Shown: piece by piece, positions 1 through 10,404 of the stretch
How positions within the stretch are numbered: the stretch's first letter is position 1
Layout of the letters: each line of letters opens with the position of its first letter
Assembly: GCA_029976805.1 (NCBI GenBank)
Contig: JAPOLY010000001.1
Location: 57,240 to 121,239 of the forward strand
Length of the DNA: 64,000 nt
Reading direction: 5' to 3'
DNA from: a bacterium
GTDB lineage: Bacteria; Planctomycetota; UBA8108; UBA1146
The notes under the pieces: generated by a model
What the model was told of the DNA's origin: nothing
Databases searched by the model: none
The model's input: only the letters and a program-made list of their open reading frames with translations
Position numbers and translations under genes: made by a program

Positions 1-83
1 CCCACATCTCATCGTAAGGGTCGAATAGGACTCTGGCAACATTCTCGGCCCTCGATCTTTCCCGGAATCCGCTGTTTCAGGGC

Positions 84-130
84 CAAAAACAAAAAAATGG
101 GTGGTGAGAGGAAAGCCTCTCACCACCCAT
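84..130 (-). terminator. Rho-independent terminator of the secreted protein gene at 168-3614
   Basis: A perfect 15-bp inverted repeat (97-111 with 116-130, loop of 4) lies 37 nt beyond the stop codon at 168. On the minus strand the stem is followed directly by a run of Ts (the A-run at 91-97), the classic intrinsic terminator layout. Confidence 0.9.
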
Positions 131-167
131 CAAGCGGACCTCATGAGATCCGATTCGCCGCTGTGGA

Positions 168-3100
168 TTAGCAGCCGTTGTAAGTGTCGCAGGTCAGACC
201 ATCGTCGGTCGGATCTTCGCCACAAACTGCCGGTCCCGGATCAGTCGGTGCAGGTCCACCGGAGAAGAGGGCAGCCAGACCGTAGATGGCGTCGGCGATG
301 TTGACGCCGCCGTCGTCGTTCTGGTCACAGCTGTCGGCACAACCACAGGGGGTACCACCGGAGAAGAGGGCTGCCAGCAGGAAGACCTCGTCCGCGATGT
401 TGAAACCACCGTCTTGGTTGGTATCACCACGCTTGAAGACGGGACCTCCGCCACCACCGCTCAGGAACTCAGCGTAGGCAAGAGACAGTGCAGACTGGTC
501 TCCACCGTAACCACCGATCTCCCAGGACTGAACCACAGTGTTACCACCGACGGTGGTCTCACTGGCGATACCGGTGTTGTACTGCGGAATCGCTGCGCCA
601 GTAGTGGGGTCGACAAGGGCGTCGTCAGAAGCCCAAATGACTCCAGCAGCGGCCACTCCGGCATCCGCACCGGCAAGGGTCAACTGGTCAGTCCAGTCGT
701 TGTCAGCCTGGTCCTGAGTGTAGGCCACGTCCTGGTTGGCACTCATGTCGAGTCCTGCACCAGAATCGAAACCGTCCATGGAGGTGAAGGTATCATCTCC
801 GTCACCGGTGTCGTAGGTGCCGTCATCGACACCGTCACGGCCGTCGAAGAGGGAGGCGACGTGGAGGAATCCGAAGTGATCTCCACCCTCGAAGTAAACG
901 CCTTTTCCGGCTTCACCGAGGAGGGCCAATTCGTCACCTTCAGCGGCGGTGATGCGGTAGTCGTTGGGGACCGTACCGGTCAGCGCCCAGATGTTGGCAA
1001 CGCCGGCATCGCTGGCACAGGGGTAATCGACCCAGCTACCGCGAACGATGGCAGCGTCGCGACCAGCACCGACGAGGGCGCTGAGAAGCAAATCGCCACT
1101 GTCGACAAGACCGACGTCTCCGCCAGTCTGAAGTCCCTCGACTGCGAAGATCAGATCGGTCTGACCTGCGTAGGTGAGCACGGAAACGCTGAGACCAACG
1201 GGGTTCGGACCACTGCCGCAATCGGTGACCACCTCGTACTGGTAGGTGCCGTCAGCCACGCCAAGATCGACGTAAGTGGCGTCAGCAGCACCCAGAGTGG
1301 CCACGGAGACACCGTCACGAAGGACCTCTTGAGAGGATGCATTCGGGTTCGGGGTCCAGTTGAGGGTCACGTCACCATTGGTGCAGTCAGCGGCACCGGT
1401 GAGGTTGGTCGCCGGAACGCAGTCATTAATGGTGTACTCAAGGGTTCCCACACCGGCAGCGTTGAAGGTACCAAGGCGGATCAGGTATTCCTGACCAGCA
1501 GTGGCAGCGAAGACAGTCTCCGCAAGGAACACGTTGCAGGCGGGGTTGTTGGTCGGGTTGGCACCCACATTGACGTCGTCACTGCAAGCCACGACCAGAG
1601 TCGGATCATCGAGCAGTGCGGCATCGTAGGTGTAGACGGCCAACATGGTGTCGGCACCGGCAATCACAGTATTCGGGCTGCAGGTGCTCACCAGCAGATC
1701 CCCGTCCACGGATGCGGTGTAACGAAGGAAGATGTCGTTGTTGATCTGGGTGATTCCGGTTCCGGGGTCACAAACAGCCAGATCGATCGGCACACCGGTT
1801 GTGGTGGTGTAAGGCGTCGCAATCTCCTGCTGGAAAGTTCCAACAGCAGCAACGGAAGCACCAGCGGGCCAGTTATTGGCCGGAGCAGTCTGCAGGGTGC
1901 AACCGGCAGAGTTGATCAGAGCACCGGTACCACCTGCTCCAGACCAAGAGGTGATCAGAACATCGAGGTCCTGATACTCCGGCTGGGGAAGGGTCAGGAA
2001 GGAAAGATCAGTAGAGGGCAAGGTGGCTTCGACATTGCCATCGATCTCGATGATCCAGGAAGCGGCTCCTCCGGCATCATCCCAAGTCAGGTTCCAAGAA
2101 GTATCTCCCACGTTCTGATCGCACTGGAGATTGGCGATTCCACCCGCAGATCCGCAGGTTCCTGCAACAGCAACGGAGTAACCGATATCCATGATGTAAC
2201 GGTTGTTGGGGAAACCAATTCCTGAAAGGGGGCTCGGTGAAGCGAGTCCACAAGCACCAGCAACGATGTAGCTGGTTCCAATCTCACCAGTGGCAGTAGC
2301 GTCAGTGAGTCCCATGTACCAGGAGTCTCCACCGTTGGCATTTCCATCGGGGGTGAAGATTTCCACAGCCAGATTTGCACTGGGGCCATAGGAAGTCATG
2401 CACTGAAGGGTGTTGGAGTTGGCGCCCAATCCATCAGGATCGACGACACCGGTTCCGAGAATGAAGTTGTAGATGTTGTCAGCAAGTTCAGGAACCTGGA
2501 ACTCTTCCTCGTACACCATCAGCATGGTGGTGTTACCGGGATCGGGGGTTTGTCCGACGTTGGTTCCGGCAAGGTAGGTGAAGTTCTGGGGGCCACCTCC
2601 ATTGAGGTCGATGATCAGACGGATACGAACCGGCTGGGTTCCACCTGCGAGCGCAGGGGTCGAAACGTTGACAGCAGTGGTCACACACTCGACGGTAATC
2701 TCGTCACTGACGCTGTAGCCGTTGACCAGATCGAAGGAACGCAGGTAAGAGTTGTCTGCATGAATACCACCGGCACCACAGGCGACACCGCCACCGAGCG
2801 GAAGAACCGTCGGGATCGGAATCATGGAGCCAACCACAGTTGACGGGCAGGGCTCGGCAATGAAAACGGTGCAGCAGATCTGAGCACTGGCAACACCAGC
2901 GACCACACCCTCAAGACAAATGACGGTCAGACCCGGGGGGAATCCGGTCAGAATGTCCGTTGCCGCTCCGGCAGTTCCATCAAAGGTACCGGTGAGGGTT
3001 CCGTTGAGGTAGTAGTTCACAGTGTCGTACTGATCCTGGTTTTCCCAGGTCAGAGTCGCGGTGTCGGTTGGCTCATCGTAAGCGCAAACCAAGTTTGCGG

Positions 3101-3614
3101 GTGCGATGGTGCCCAATGTGAAGGTGACGTCCATGTCTGTTGTTCCAACAGAAGCGGCGTCCCAACCACCGACACGAATGAAGTAGGTAACACCGGCGAA
3201 AACACCCGCACCTACGAGGTCGGATCCAAAGGCGGTGCATCCGGCTCCGTCACCGTTACAGCCGATCTCGATGAGACCAGTGCAACCTGCGGAGGCATCA
3301 TAAAGAATGATATCTGTATCAAGACCGCCTGGATTGACACAGGTACTCAGGTCGAGAAGACCATTGGCCGGAGCAGTCCAGCTGAACCAGACATCTGACT
3401 CAGTCGTTCCCAAAGCGGTGCCGGGGCAGGTCGCGCCTCCAGCGGGAATCGCAGTGCTGCTGGTTGCAGCGGTGTTGTCGATCGCCACCGTCACCGTACC
3501 CGGTGCGGTCAAGTTGATCGGCTGAGCATTGGCACATTCATCCGCTCCCTGTGCGCCAACGACGCCACAGGAGAGAATCATGAATGCAGCCACCAAAAAC
3601 GGTAGGTGTCTCAT
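168..3614 (-). CDS. Large secreted multidomain protein with dockerin-like C-terminus
   Basis: The chosen ATG at 3614 gives 1148 residues and begins a clear signal peptide (MRHLPF..., likely cut after VVGA, residue 21). An AGGAAGGG ribosome site lies just upstream; the upstream in-frame extension has no signal-like character. Residues about 24-165 resemble a pre-peptidase C-terminal (PPC-like) beta domain with the DVWFSW core. The middle holds fibronectin-III-like and further PPC-like segments. Residues about 818-1058 form a domain shared with the protein at 6294-9572, and residues 1059-1148 are two dockerin-like calcium loops ([13 protein letters not shown] and NDDGGVNIAD). It is probably exported and cell-surface or extracellular. 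No catalytic motif was recognised. Dockerin-like ends of this type are common in Planctomycetota; their binding partners are not evident here. Confidence 0.85.
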   Translation of the reverse strand: MRHLPFLVAAFMILSCGVVGAQGADECANAQPINLTAPGTVTVAIDNTAATSSTAIPAGGATCPGTALGTTESDVWFSWTAPANGLLDLSTCVNPGGLDTDIILYDASAGCTGLIEIGCNGDGAGCTAFGSDLVGAGVFAGVTYFIRVGGWDAASVGTTDMDVTFTLGTIAPANLVCAYDEPTDTATLTWENQDQYDTVNYYLNGTLTGTFDGTAGAATDILTGFPPGLTVICLEGVVAGVASAQICCTVFIAEPCPSTVVGSMIPIPTVLPLGGGVACGAGGIHADNSYLRSFDLVNGYSVSDEITVECVTTAVNVSTPALAGGTQPVRIRLIIDLNGGGPQNFTYLAGTNVGQTPDPGNTTMLMVYEEEFQVPELADNIYNFILGTGVVDPDGLGANSNTLQCMTSYGPSANLAVEIFTPDGNANGGDSWYMGLTDATATGEIGTSYIVAGACGLASPSPLSGIGFPNNRYIMDIGYSVAVAGTCGSAGGIANLQCDQNVGDTSWNLTWDDAGGAASWIIEIDGNVEATLPSTDLSFLTLPQPEYQDLDVLITSWSGAGGTGALINSAGCTLQTAPANNWPAGASVAAVGTFQQEIATPYTTTTGVPIDLAVCDPGTGITQINNDIFLRYTASVDGDLLVSTCSPNTVIAGADTMLAVYTYDAALLDDPTLVVACSDDVNVGANPTNNPACNVFLAETVFAATAGQEYLIRLGTFNAAGVGTLEYTINDCVPATNLTGAADCTNGDVTLNWTPNPNASSQEVLRDGVSVATLGAADATYVDLGVADGTYQYEVVTDCGSGPNPVGLSVSVLTYAGQTDLIFAVEGLQTGGDVGLVDSGDLLLSALVGAGRDAAIVRGSWVDYPCASDAGVANIWALTGTVPNDYRITAAEGDELALLGEAGKGVYFEGGDHFGFLHVASLFDGRDGVDDGTYDTGDGDDTFTSMDGFDSGAGLDMSANQDVAYTQDQADNDWTDQLTLAGADAGVAAAGVIWASDDALVDPTTGAAIPQYNTGIASETTVGGNTVVQSWEIGGYGGDQSALSLAYAEFLSGGGGGPVFKRGDTNQDGGFNIADEVFLLAALFSGGTPCGCADSCDQNDDGGVNIADAIYGLAALFSGGPAPTDPGPAVCGEDPTDDGLTCDTYNGC

Positions 3615-3906
3615 AGGTGAAAACCCTTCCTGGTTAATGAATCCCTTTACCGGAATTCGGATATCCATTGCGAAAGTCAAAATTCCTCGCAGGAATAAAA
3701 ACAAATCCAAAGTTTCATGACAGAAGCACAAGCCCTGACGGACACCTGATGATCGGAGAGATTCCGATCTGTCAGACCACCTGAAAAGACCGCAAGTTGT
3801 CACAAAGTTACATTTAGCCCATTAACTTCAAATTTACCGGACATTCAGCACGGGTCAAGCACCCGCTCCGGTCTCAAAAAAGCCTTAATTAGTCTAGGGG
3901 AGTGTT

Positions 3907-5949
3907 TCAGGGACAATTTGCCGATTCGTCACAGGTCAGGAGAGTCGCTTTCGTGGGATCTTCTCCACAGGCTCCTTCCGGCTCAGGCAGGCTGGGAGAT
4001 CCTGGAACAAAGAGGTGTGAGAGCAGAAAGATGGCATCCGCCAGATTGACTCCTTCGTCGTCATTACAATCTGCAGAATCCCGACAATCGACCATGGCCG
4101 ACCCTGGAACAAAAAGTGACTCAAGAAGGAAAATGCCATCGGCAAGGTTGACCGAATCGTCACCGTTGATGTCTCCCCGGCGGAAGGGCGAGGCGATGAA
4201 GGACCCCTTGAAGGAGGCGATGAGATGAGTATCCGGGTATCCGAGATCTGAAAGTGGAACGGGAAGATCATTGCCACAGAACGGAGCCGAGAATCGGGTG
4301 GGATCGGACTCTCCGGAGTCGTTGGTTCCCAGAATCAGCAGATGGCCATTTGCCGTGCCATCAGGCAGATGAAATTCGACGACCACATTCATGCCGCAGG
4401 GAAGTTCCACAGGGTTGTCCAGAGTCAGGCACATGTGGGATGTCTCGAATGCGGGGACTTCGAAGGACTGTTCATGAATCAAATCCAGCAAAGAAGGATC
4501 GTTGATTCCGGACCCGGTCTGATCTTCATAAATCCGCAGGACGAGCGGCTGCACAGTAAAACCGGTCCCCGGATTGGAGTTTTCAATGCCGATGCGGATC
4601 GCCTCGAGATTCATGCCATTGCTGAGCTGAAAAGGGCTTTCACACGGGGAAAGTAGTCGCCATAACGATTGGGCCTGGTGACCGGTCGCGTCTCCACAAA
4701 AGGGTGTTCCCTGAGTGATGCTTTCTGTATCCACACTGTGACTGATCTCAACAGTTGCGGGATCACAACCGGGTGCCAACAGGTCGCAACTGACAGAGGG
4801 GGTCCAACTGTTGCCTGAAAATCCTTGCGCCTCAATGCGTACCAGGGAAGGAAGACTGGCTGTCACTCCAGCCCAACTTCCAGGATTTGCAGGCACGGTA
4901 TCGATCAGAATCCCATTTACGCGAATCTCAACGAAATCTGCAGAAGTGCTCGGATCCCATGAAGCAAGGAGGGTTCCGTCACTCAAGGAGGAGCAGGAAA
5001 ATCCGCTCAGTGCAGGAATCAGGGTTGGGCAATCATCGTGCCCCTCGACTACTGATATGGTGTTGCTTGAGTTGTCGACCACCCAATAGGAAGAGATACC
5101 GAATGGATCTGCAGTCGGTGCTGAAGCGGGTCGCGAACTCTCGACGCCATTGATAAAGAAACCGTGATTACTCAAATCGACCGGTGCCAGTGCGATGGAA
5201 CTTTGAGTGGATACGGAAGACAGGGTGGTGACGCGTCCAGCAAGATCATGCCCATGGGGAATGCTGAGCCGGTTGCAGTCGGCTCGAAACGCCAGACCGT
5301 TTCCGAGCCCGTTACCATCGGGGTGGTTCACTGAATTTCCAAGATAGGATCCATCGTTGATGGAGAGCAGGTCATAACGATCCGCAGTGATATCTGCTGC
5401 CCAGATGCCATCGGCTCCATCCCAGCACAGTCCACCAATGAATCCTCCGCCCTGAATATCCGCGATTCCGACGAGCAGGGGATCTGTTCCATCCGGATTG
5501 GAGCGCCAGATCTCATTGGGTCCAGGTGGGTTGATCACACCCCAGTAAAGCCATGTTCCATCGGTGGTCACACCGGTCACGGAGATCCCTGCAGGAGGAT
5601 TCAGAATCGGACCAATAGGGGCAAGGGTCAGGGCATCGTAGACCCAGCTCTCTGCACTGAAGAGTTCGGCGACGACCACGATGGGTTGAGCCCAGGGATT
5701 GTTGTCTGGCATGAAGCAGATGCCATAGGCACTGGTACCGGAAAGAGGGAAGGGCCCTGCCAGAAGATCCGCAGGATTCATCGGCGCTGTAGAAGTGGCC
5801 GAATTTCTGTCCTGTTCAAGCAATCCACGAGGAATCCCCTGGGCCACCACCTCCGAGGCGCTGAGCCAGAAAATCAGTATCGGAATCAGAACTGGAATCC
5901 GGGAGTGGATCCCCTTGCCCAAAATTCGGGCAGGAGTCATTCGTGGCAT
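3907..5949 (-). CDS. Secreted protein with FN3-like domain and dockerin-like C-terminus
   Basis: The start ATG at 5949 gives 680 residues, with GGGGAAG placed 6 nt upstream; an in-frame ATG at 5964 is the main alternative. The N-terminus has a basic stretch, a hydrophobic segment and a likely signal cut after EVVAQ, about residue 38. The first 300 residues contain repeated blades (for example DGTWLYWG and DGIWAADIT) suggestive of a beta-propeller. An FN3-like stretch (CSSLSDGTLLASWDPS) and a beta-rich module follow. Residues about 588-680 hold two dockerin-like loops (GDINGDDSVNLAD and CNDDEGVNLAD). Its upstream neighbour on the same strand has the same C-terminal type, so this is a local family of exported proteins. 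Function is unknown. No terminator with a T-run was found after the stop. Confidence 0.8.
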   Translation of the reverse strand: MPRMTPARILGKGIHSRIPVLIPILIFWLSASEVVAQGIPRGLLEQDRNSATSTAPMNPADLLAGPFPLSGTSAYGICFMPDNNPWAQPIVVVAELFSAESWVYDALTLAPIGPILNPPAGISVTGVTTDGTWLYWGVINPPGPNEIWRSNPDGTDPLLVGIADIQGGGFIGGLCWDGADGIWAADITADRYDLLSINDGSYLGNSVNHPDGNGLGNGLAFRADCNRLSIPHGHDLAGRVTTLSSVSTQSSIALAPVDLSNHGFFINGVESSRPASAPTADPFGISSYWVVDNSSNTISVVEGHDDCPTLIPALSGFSCSSLSDGTLLASWDPSTSADFVEIRVNGILIDTVPANPGSWAGVTASLPSLVRIEAQGFSGNSWTPSVSCDLLAPGCDPATVEISHSVDTESITQGTPFCGDATGHQAQSLWRLLSPCESPFQLSNGMNLEAIRIGIENSNPGTGFTVQPLVLRIYEDQTGSGINDPSLLDLIHEQSFEVPAFETSHMCLTLDNPVELPCGMNVVVEFHLPDGTANGHLLILGTNDSGESDPTRFSAPFCGNDLPVPLSDLGYPDTHLIASFKGSFIASPFRRGDINGDDSVNLADGIFLLESLFVPGSAMVDCRDSADCNDDEGVNLADAIFLLSHLFVPGSPSLPEPEGACGEDPTKATLLTCDESANCP

Positions 5950-6208
5950 CTTCATCTTCCCCATCAAGGACAGTGATATAGGTTGCTCCTGTATACACAG
6001 AAGCGGGTTTTGGCCGCCCTTTGTCATATTTGTGCCCCCAAGATTAGCGGGGGGGGAAGTGGCAAGCGAGGGGTGAGGGACGCTTCTGGCACTTCTGTCA
6101 TGAATGACAGGTCTGACATTTGGGAATGTCGATCTTCAACGAGGATTCCTGAAATCGTCGTCTTTGGGACCAGATCGGGAATAACAGCATGGCCTTGACC
6201 TGGAAGAC

Positions 6209-6246
6209 AAAAAAAAGGGCCCCTCTGCGATTGCAGAGGGGCCCTT
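6209..6246 (-). terminator. Rho-independent terminator of the secreted protein gene at 6294-9572
   Basis: The 14-bp inverted repeat 6215-6228 with 6233-6246 (loop GATT) sits 48 nt past the stop codon at 6294. On the minus strand it is followed by a T-run (A-run at 6209-6216). Confidence 0.9.
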
Positions 6247-6293
6247 CGCGAAACCTTCCCGAAAAGGAAAGGCTTCAGAACTTCCGGCCAGGC

Positions 6294-9200
6294 CTAGGGG
6301 CAGGGCGGGAAGGAAGCACAGTCGAGCGGATCAGTGTCGGTCGGATCGATTCCGCAGCTGGTCGGCGTCGGAGCAGGTCCGCCACTGAACAGGGCTGCAA
6401 GAGCGTAGATCGCGTCCGCAATGTTGATACCGCCGTCGTCGTTGGCGTCGCAGGAATCCAGACAGGTTCCAGCAGGGCCACCACTGAAGAGGGCTGCCAG
6501 CAGGAAGATGGAGTCAGCAATGTTGAATCCACCGTCAGCGTTGCAGTCACCACGGACAAACTCAGGAAGGGTCGGTCCGCCACCACCACCACCGAGGGCA
6601 GCAATGATATCGGCAGCCAACAGAACCTGATCGCCTCCGTAACCACCAAACTCCCAAGACTGGACGAGCACGTTACCGATCGGTGAGCCCGCAAGATCCT
6701 GGTTCTGGCTGTACGCTCCGGTGATGTAGGCACCGTTACCCTCTTGCCAGATGGCGCCGACATTCGGTCCACCTGCTTCAGGTCCGACAGTCAACTGGTC
6801 GGTCCAGTCGTTTCCTGCAGCGTCCTGGTTGTAAGGAACGTTTTGGATTCCACTGAAGTCCACACCGAGAAGTGTGTCCAGACCACTGACACTGAGGAAG
6901 GTGTCGTCACCATCCAGAGCGGAGAGAATGCCGTCATAGCCTTCGAAGGCTCCAATGGTGGGAGCGAAGCCCCACATGTCGCCACCCTCGAAGTAAACGC
7001 CGATTCCAGCTTCAACCCAAAGGGCCAGAGCATCGGAATCTGCAGTCGTCATGGGACCATCCTCGGGGAAGGTACCACTGCAGACCCAGACACGCTCGTA
7101 GGTGCCAATGACGTTACCCAGCTGGGAAGCCGGGAAGTCGACCACGGTCAGGAAGCTGATGCCGTTGGCGGTCAGGGCTGCCTCAAGAGCTGCAGAACTG
7201 TTGATTTGTCCGAGGTCAGATTCCGTCTTGAAGATGATGTCGGTCTCTCCGCCACTGGCGCAGGAGACATTGACAAAGACCGAAGCGGAAACGGCACTGC
7301 CGGAAGCACAGTTACCCGTCACGGTGTACTCGTAGGTACCGTTGCTGAGTGCAGTGGAATCGGTGTAGGAAGTGGTTCCTGCAGCGAGGCCAGCGGCCAG
7401 AACGACACCGTCACGAAGAACGTCGTAGGTATCGAATCCACCGTCGTCCCAAGTCAGGCTTGAGGTGCTGGTGGCACAGTCGTAGGTAGCAATGAAGTTG
7501 CTGATGGCCGTGGCACCACAGCTGACGCTGATGTCGAGGAAACCGGCACCCAGGGCACCGTTCCAACCACCGACCTGAACGTAGTAGCTTTCTCCGGAGA
7601 TCACGGGAATCTCGACGGAAGACATGAAGGCAGCGCCACCCGCGACATTGGTGCAATTGTCGTCACCGGAAGCGAGGCAGGTTGCACCCGCAGTCGGGCA
7701 ACCGGCAAGACCGTCGTAGACGATCAGAACAGTGTCGTCGTTGGATCCACCACCATCGCAGGTTTGAATCACAGCAGTACCGTCGGCAGTCGCGGTGTAG
7801 AGGAACCACACATCGTTGGTCATGTTGGCATCGCAGTCGATAGGGCCAGCAGTGGTAGAGACAGTGTTGTCCCAGGCAAAGTTGCCTTCACTCACCAGCT
7901 CAGCGTTGTCACAGGTATCGTTGGGAGCACCCGGACATGGGGCAGTGTTGACGCAATCGGGATCGAAGCAGTCAGTGAGGCCATCGAGATCGTTGTCGAT
8001 ACCGTCGGCACAGGAAACATCGTCTCCCTCGAAGCAGAGAGGTGCAGTTGCACAGTCCGGATCGGCACAGTCGGCGAGGGTGTCACCGTCATTGTCGATG
8101 CCGTCATCGCAGATTTCAGAACCGCAAGCGGGGTCTCCGCCGCAGTCTGCATCCAGGCAGTCAATGTCGCCATCAAGGTCGTCATCGACACCGTTGTCAC
8201 AAATCTCGCTACCCGAAGCACAGTTCAGGGTGAGCTCGTAAAGGCCCTGAGAACCACCGAAGCCATGGACGACAATGATGTACTCGACACCTGCCACCGA
8301 ATCCCAGAGGACGGTGGAAAGGAGGCCGGAAGAGCCTCCGGTGCAGTTGTCGTCGTTACCACCCACACAAATCGGAGTGGCGCAGTCGCCCTCGTAGACA
8401 CTGATCTTGGTGTCGTACTGTGCGGTGCCACTGCAAGTGGTGGCAATCGTCGTGAAGCCGGTTCCGGTGTGGGTGTAGTAAACCGCACCACCGGTTCCAT
8501 TGGAGGTAATGCACAGAGGCAGTGTGGAAGGTGTGGCCAGATTGGTGAATCCGGTCACCACGTCACCACACGAGATCGGAGTAGCCGTATCACACTCGTT
8601 ATTATCCGGAGCGAGGCAACCGGGGACTCCGACCGGGCAATCGGCCGTATCGATGCAGTCGATCAGGCCATCACCGTCGTTGTCGAGGCCGTCATCACAG
8701 ATTTCAAGACCACAGGGGCCAATACCACCGCAGTCGGCATCTGCACAGTCAATGGCGCCATCGCCATCGTTGTCGATTCCGTCACCACAGGTGGCAGCAT
8801 CACCCTCGAAGCAGAAGGGGTCACCGATGCAGTCGGTGTCGAAACAGTCGATGACACCGTCACCGTCGTTGTCGATGCCGTCATCGCAGATTTCGATTCC
8901 GCAAGGGGGAATTCCGGCGCAATCGATGTCCAGGCAGTCGATGGTGCCGTCACCGTCGTTGTCGAGACCATCGCCACAGGTGGCAGCGTCACCCTCGAAG
9001 CAGTTCGGTGCTCCCACGCAGTCCGGGTCAAAGCAATCGATCAGGCCATCGACATCGTTGTCGATTCCGTCGTCACAAATCTCAGCTGCAGGGAAGAAGA
9101 TGTTGAGTGCTCCGTCTCCTTCGGCACCATTCCAGCCGCCGACCTGAACGTAGTAGTTCTCACCGGCGATCACGGGAATCTGAACCTGAGACATGAAACC

Positions 9201-9572
9201 GGCTCCACCGGCGACGTTTTCGCACTCGTCGTCACCGGAAGCGAGGCATGCCGCTCCGGCAGTCGGGCAACCGGCCAGACCGTCATAGACGATCAGAACA
9301 GTGTCGTCATTGGTACCACCACCGAGACAAGTCTCGATCACGGCAGTGCCGGAGGCGGTGGGGGTGTAGAGGAACCACACGTCAGTGGTCATGTTTGCGT
9401 CGCAGTCATTGGGGCCTTCGATCAACGACCCGGTGTTGTCCCAGGGGAAAGAGCCCTCTCCGACAGCTTCAGCAGTCAGGCACTCATCATTGAGAGGCTG
9501 TGCCCCTGCATTACCCAGCGGAATCAGAGCCGAAATGGCCAGGATTGCCGCAAAAAATATGAAACGCTTCAT
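6294..9572 (-). CDS. Large secreted calcium-binding-type repeat protein, dockerin-like C-terminus
   Basis: The protein has 1092 residues and starts with a clear signal peptide (cut near NAGA-Q, residue 24). GGGAG lies 9 nt upstream of the ATG. Order of modules: PPC-like domain 1 (28-160); five Cys-rich DNDGDG repeats (164-312); PPC-like domain 2 (326-450); three more DNDGDG repeats (455-546); PPC-like domain 3 (549-685), nearly a copy of domain 1; an FN3-like domain (about 687-770); a shared domain (776-1003) also found in the protein at 168-3614; and two dockerin-like loops (1004-1092). The repeats follow [13 protein letters not shown]-x-IDC with regularly spaced Asp and Cys, fitting metal binding plus disulfides outside the cytoplasm. 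It is probably an extracellular structural or adhesive protein. No enzyme motif was recognised. Confidence 0.87.
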   Translation of the reverse strand: MKRFIFFAAILAISALIPLGNAGAQPLNDECLTAEAVGEGSFPWDNTGSLIEGPNDCDANMTTDVWFLYTPTASGTAVIETCLGGGTNDDTVLIVYDGLAGCPTAGAACLASGDDECENVAGGAGFMSQVQIPVIAGENYYVQVGGWNGAEGDGALNIFFPAAEICDDGIDNDVDGLIDCFDPDCVGAPNCFEGDAATCGDGLDNDGDGTIDCLDIDCAGIPPCGIEICDDGIDNDGDGVIDCFDTDCIGDPFCFEGDAATCGDGIDNDGDGAIDCADADCGGIGPCGLEICDDGLDNDGDGLIDCIDTADCPVGVPGCLAPDNNECDTATPISCGDVVTGFTNLATPSTLPLCITSNGTGGAVYYTHTGTGFTTIATTCSGTAQYDTKISVYEGDCATPICVGGNDDNCTGGSSGLLSTVLWDSVAGVEYIIVVHGFGGSQGLYELTLNCASGSEICDNGVDDDLDGDIDCLDADCGGDPACGSEICDDGIDNDGDTLADCADPDCATAPLCFEGDDVSCADGIDNDLDGLTDCFDPDCVNTAPCPGAPNDTCDNAELVSEGNFAWDNTVSTTAGPIDCDANMTNDVWFLYTATADGTAVIQTCDGGGSNDDTVLIVYDGLAGCPTAGATCLASGDDNCTNVAGGAAFMSSVEIPVISGESYYVQVGGWNGALGAGFLDISVSCGATAISNFIATYDCATSTSSLTWDDGGFDTYDVLRDGVVLAAGLAAGTTSYTDSTALSNGTYEYTVTGNCASGSAVSASVFVNVSCASGGETDIIFKTESDLGQINSSAALEAALTANGISFLTVVDFPASQLGNVIGTYERVWVCSGTFPEDGPMTTADSDALALWVEAGIGVYFEGGDMWGFAPTIGAFEGYDGILSALDGDDTFLSVSGLDTLLGVDFSGIQNVPYNQDAAGNDWTDQLTVGPEAGGPNVGAIWQEGNGAYITGAYSQNQDLAGSPIGNVLVQSWEFGGYGGDQVLLAADIIAALGGGGGGPTLPEFVRGDCNADGGFNIADSIFLLAALFSGGPAGTCLDSCDANDDGGINIADAIYALAALFSGGPAPTPTSCGIDPTDTDPLDCASFPPCP

Positions 9573-10404
9573 CTTTTGACTCCCTTTCAGAGGGGTTCCA
9601 AAATACCTTTAACTCAGTATCCCGAAAAAGCCGCTGGGTGGTTTCCAGCCGTTTTCCGGAATGATTTTCAAAAAGACGAATGTCCGAACAGCGGAATTGC
9701 CCGCGCCTTCGGCATTCAAATTTAATCCAAAATGTCTCTAACCAAGCCCTAGTAAAGCCCATGTGCATACCAGTTGGCCTGAATAGCGGAGGGCCACAAT
9801 GAAGTACCGGATCTGGGAAGATCCTGCACAATCAGGGCCGGGCCAATGCAGAACACAGATTTTCACGCTCCGCAGGATTCAAAATTCCCCTAAAAGACCG
9901 GGAATCAGTCGAACCCTAATATCGGAACTCGTCGATTGTACACATGATTTTCGGGCCTTGAGAGGGGGGAGTTGCAAAAAAATCGACTTAGTCAGTCCTG
10001 AATGGGTTGTTCAGGGCATGAATTAAAGGGTTGTCGACATTTAGGAGAGTACGGATCTGCCGATATGACCCCGATTGAGGCAACTCCGTTACTGTTGCCG
10101 ATACTCCCTTGATGCATCAGGGAGTGAATTGCCCCTCAACAGGGAAGGTCGGCATTGATTGCCGAAGTCGCAGCCAATTCCCAGTTTCTGAAAGCGATCC
10201 ACCTTTCCCTAGTACCGTCACTGCGCAGAGTTTCAGCGGGCGGGTTCCCTCGATTTTAACCCTGTACAGCCTTACCTTGTTGACCGAACAGGTGACAGGG
10301 CGAAGTGCAAGTCCTCCGGACGATCAGGAGACTGCTCCCACTGTCCAATCGGAATTCCACCTCGGGCCGATTTCCCGGAGTTGGTGTGAGAAAGGCTGAA
10401 GATC
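9573..10404. other. Divergent intergenic region, no convincing gene
   Basis: This 832-nt stretch separates the minus-strand secreted protein gene from the plus-strand aldehyde dehydrogenase and must hold both promoters. Two short open frames (9799-10026 and 10109-10399, plus) look non-coding in composition. Two small inverted repeats are visible: CCTGAA/TTCAGG at 9997-10015 and a near-palindrome at 10103-10125. No confident -35/-10 pair was found. Confidence 0.5.
10103..10125. promoter_or_regulatory. Near-palindrome upstream of aldehyde dehydrogenase, possible operator
   Basis: Two 11-nt arms (ACTCCCT-GATG and CATC-AGGGAGT) form an inverted repeat, interrupted only by one extra T in the left arm. 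It lies about 280 nt before the ALDH start. It could be a regulator-binding site or an RNA hairpin; no T-run follows, so it is not a terminator. Confidence 0.35.

Noticed and set aside
414-2225. Open frame of 603 residues on the plus strand opposite the secreted protein gene
   Set aside because: It is an antisense shadow of the high-GC third-position codons of the gene at 168-3614. It has no ribosome site or recognisable domain.
7935-9083. Direct DNA repeats that might suggest CRISPR
   Set aside because: The repeats are in frame and encode the DNDGDG units. Spacers are not unique, and no cas genes are present.
7764-9725. Long plus-strand frame opposite the repeat protein
   Set aside because: It mirrors the DNDGDG repeats and gives a low-complexity Val/Asp pattern. 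The minus-strand frame has a signal peptide and terminator.
9799-10026. Small plus-strand frame of 75 codons with a GGAGGG-like site
   Set aside because: Composition is not convincing, there is no homologue-like motif, and the region is intergenic. It was left as non-coding.
10109-10399. Small plus-strand frame before the aldehyde dehydrogenase
   Set aside because: Ser/Pro-rich random-like composition and no ribosome site.
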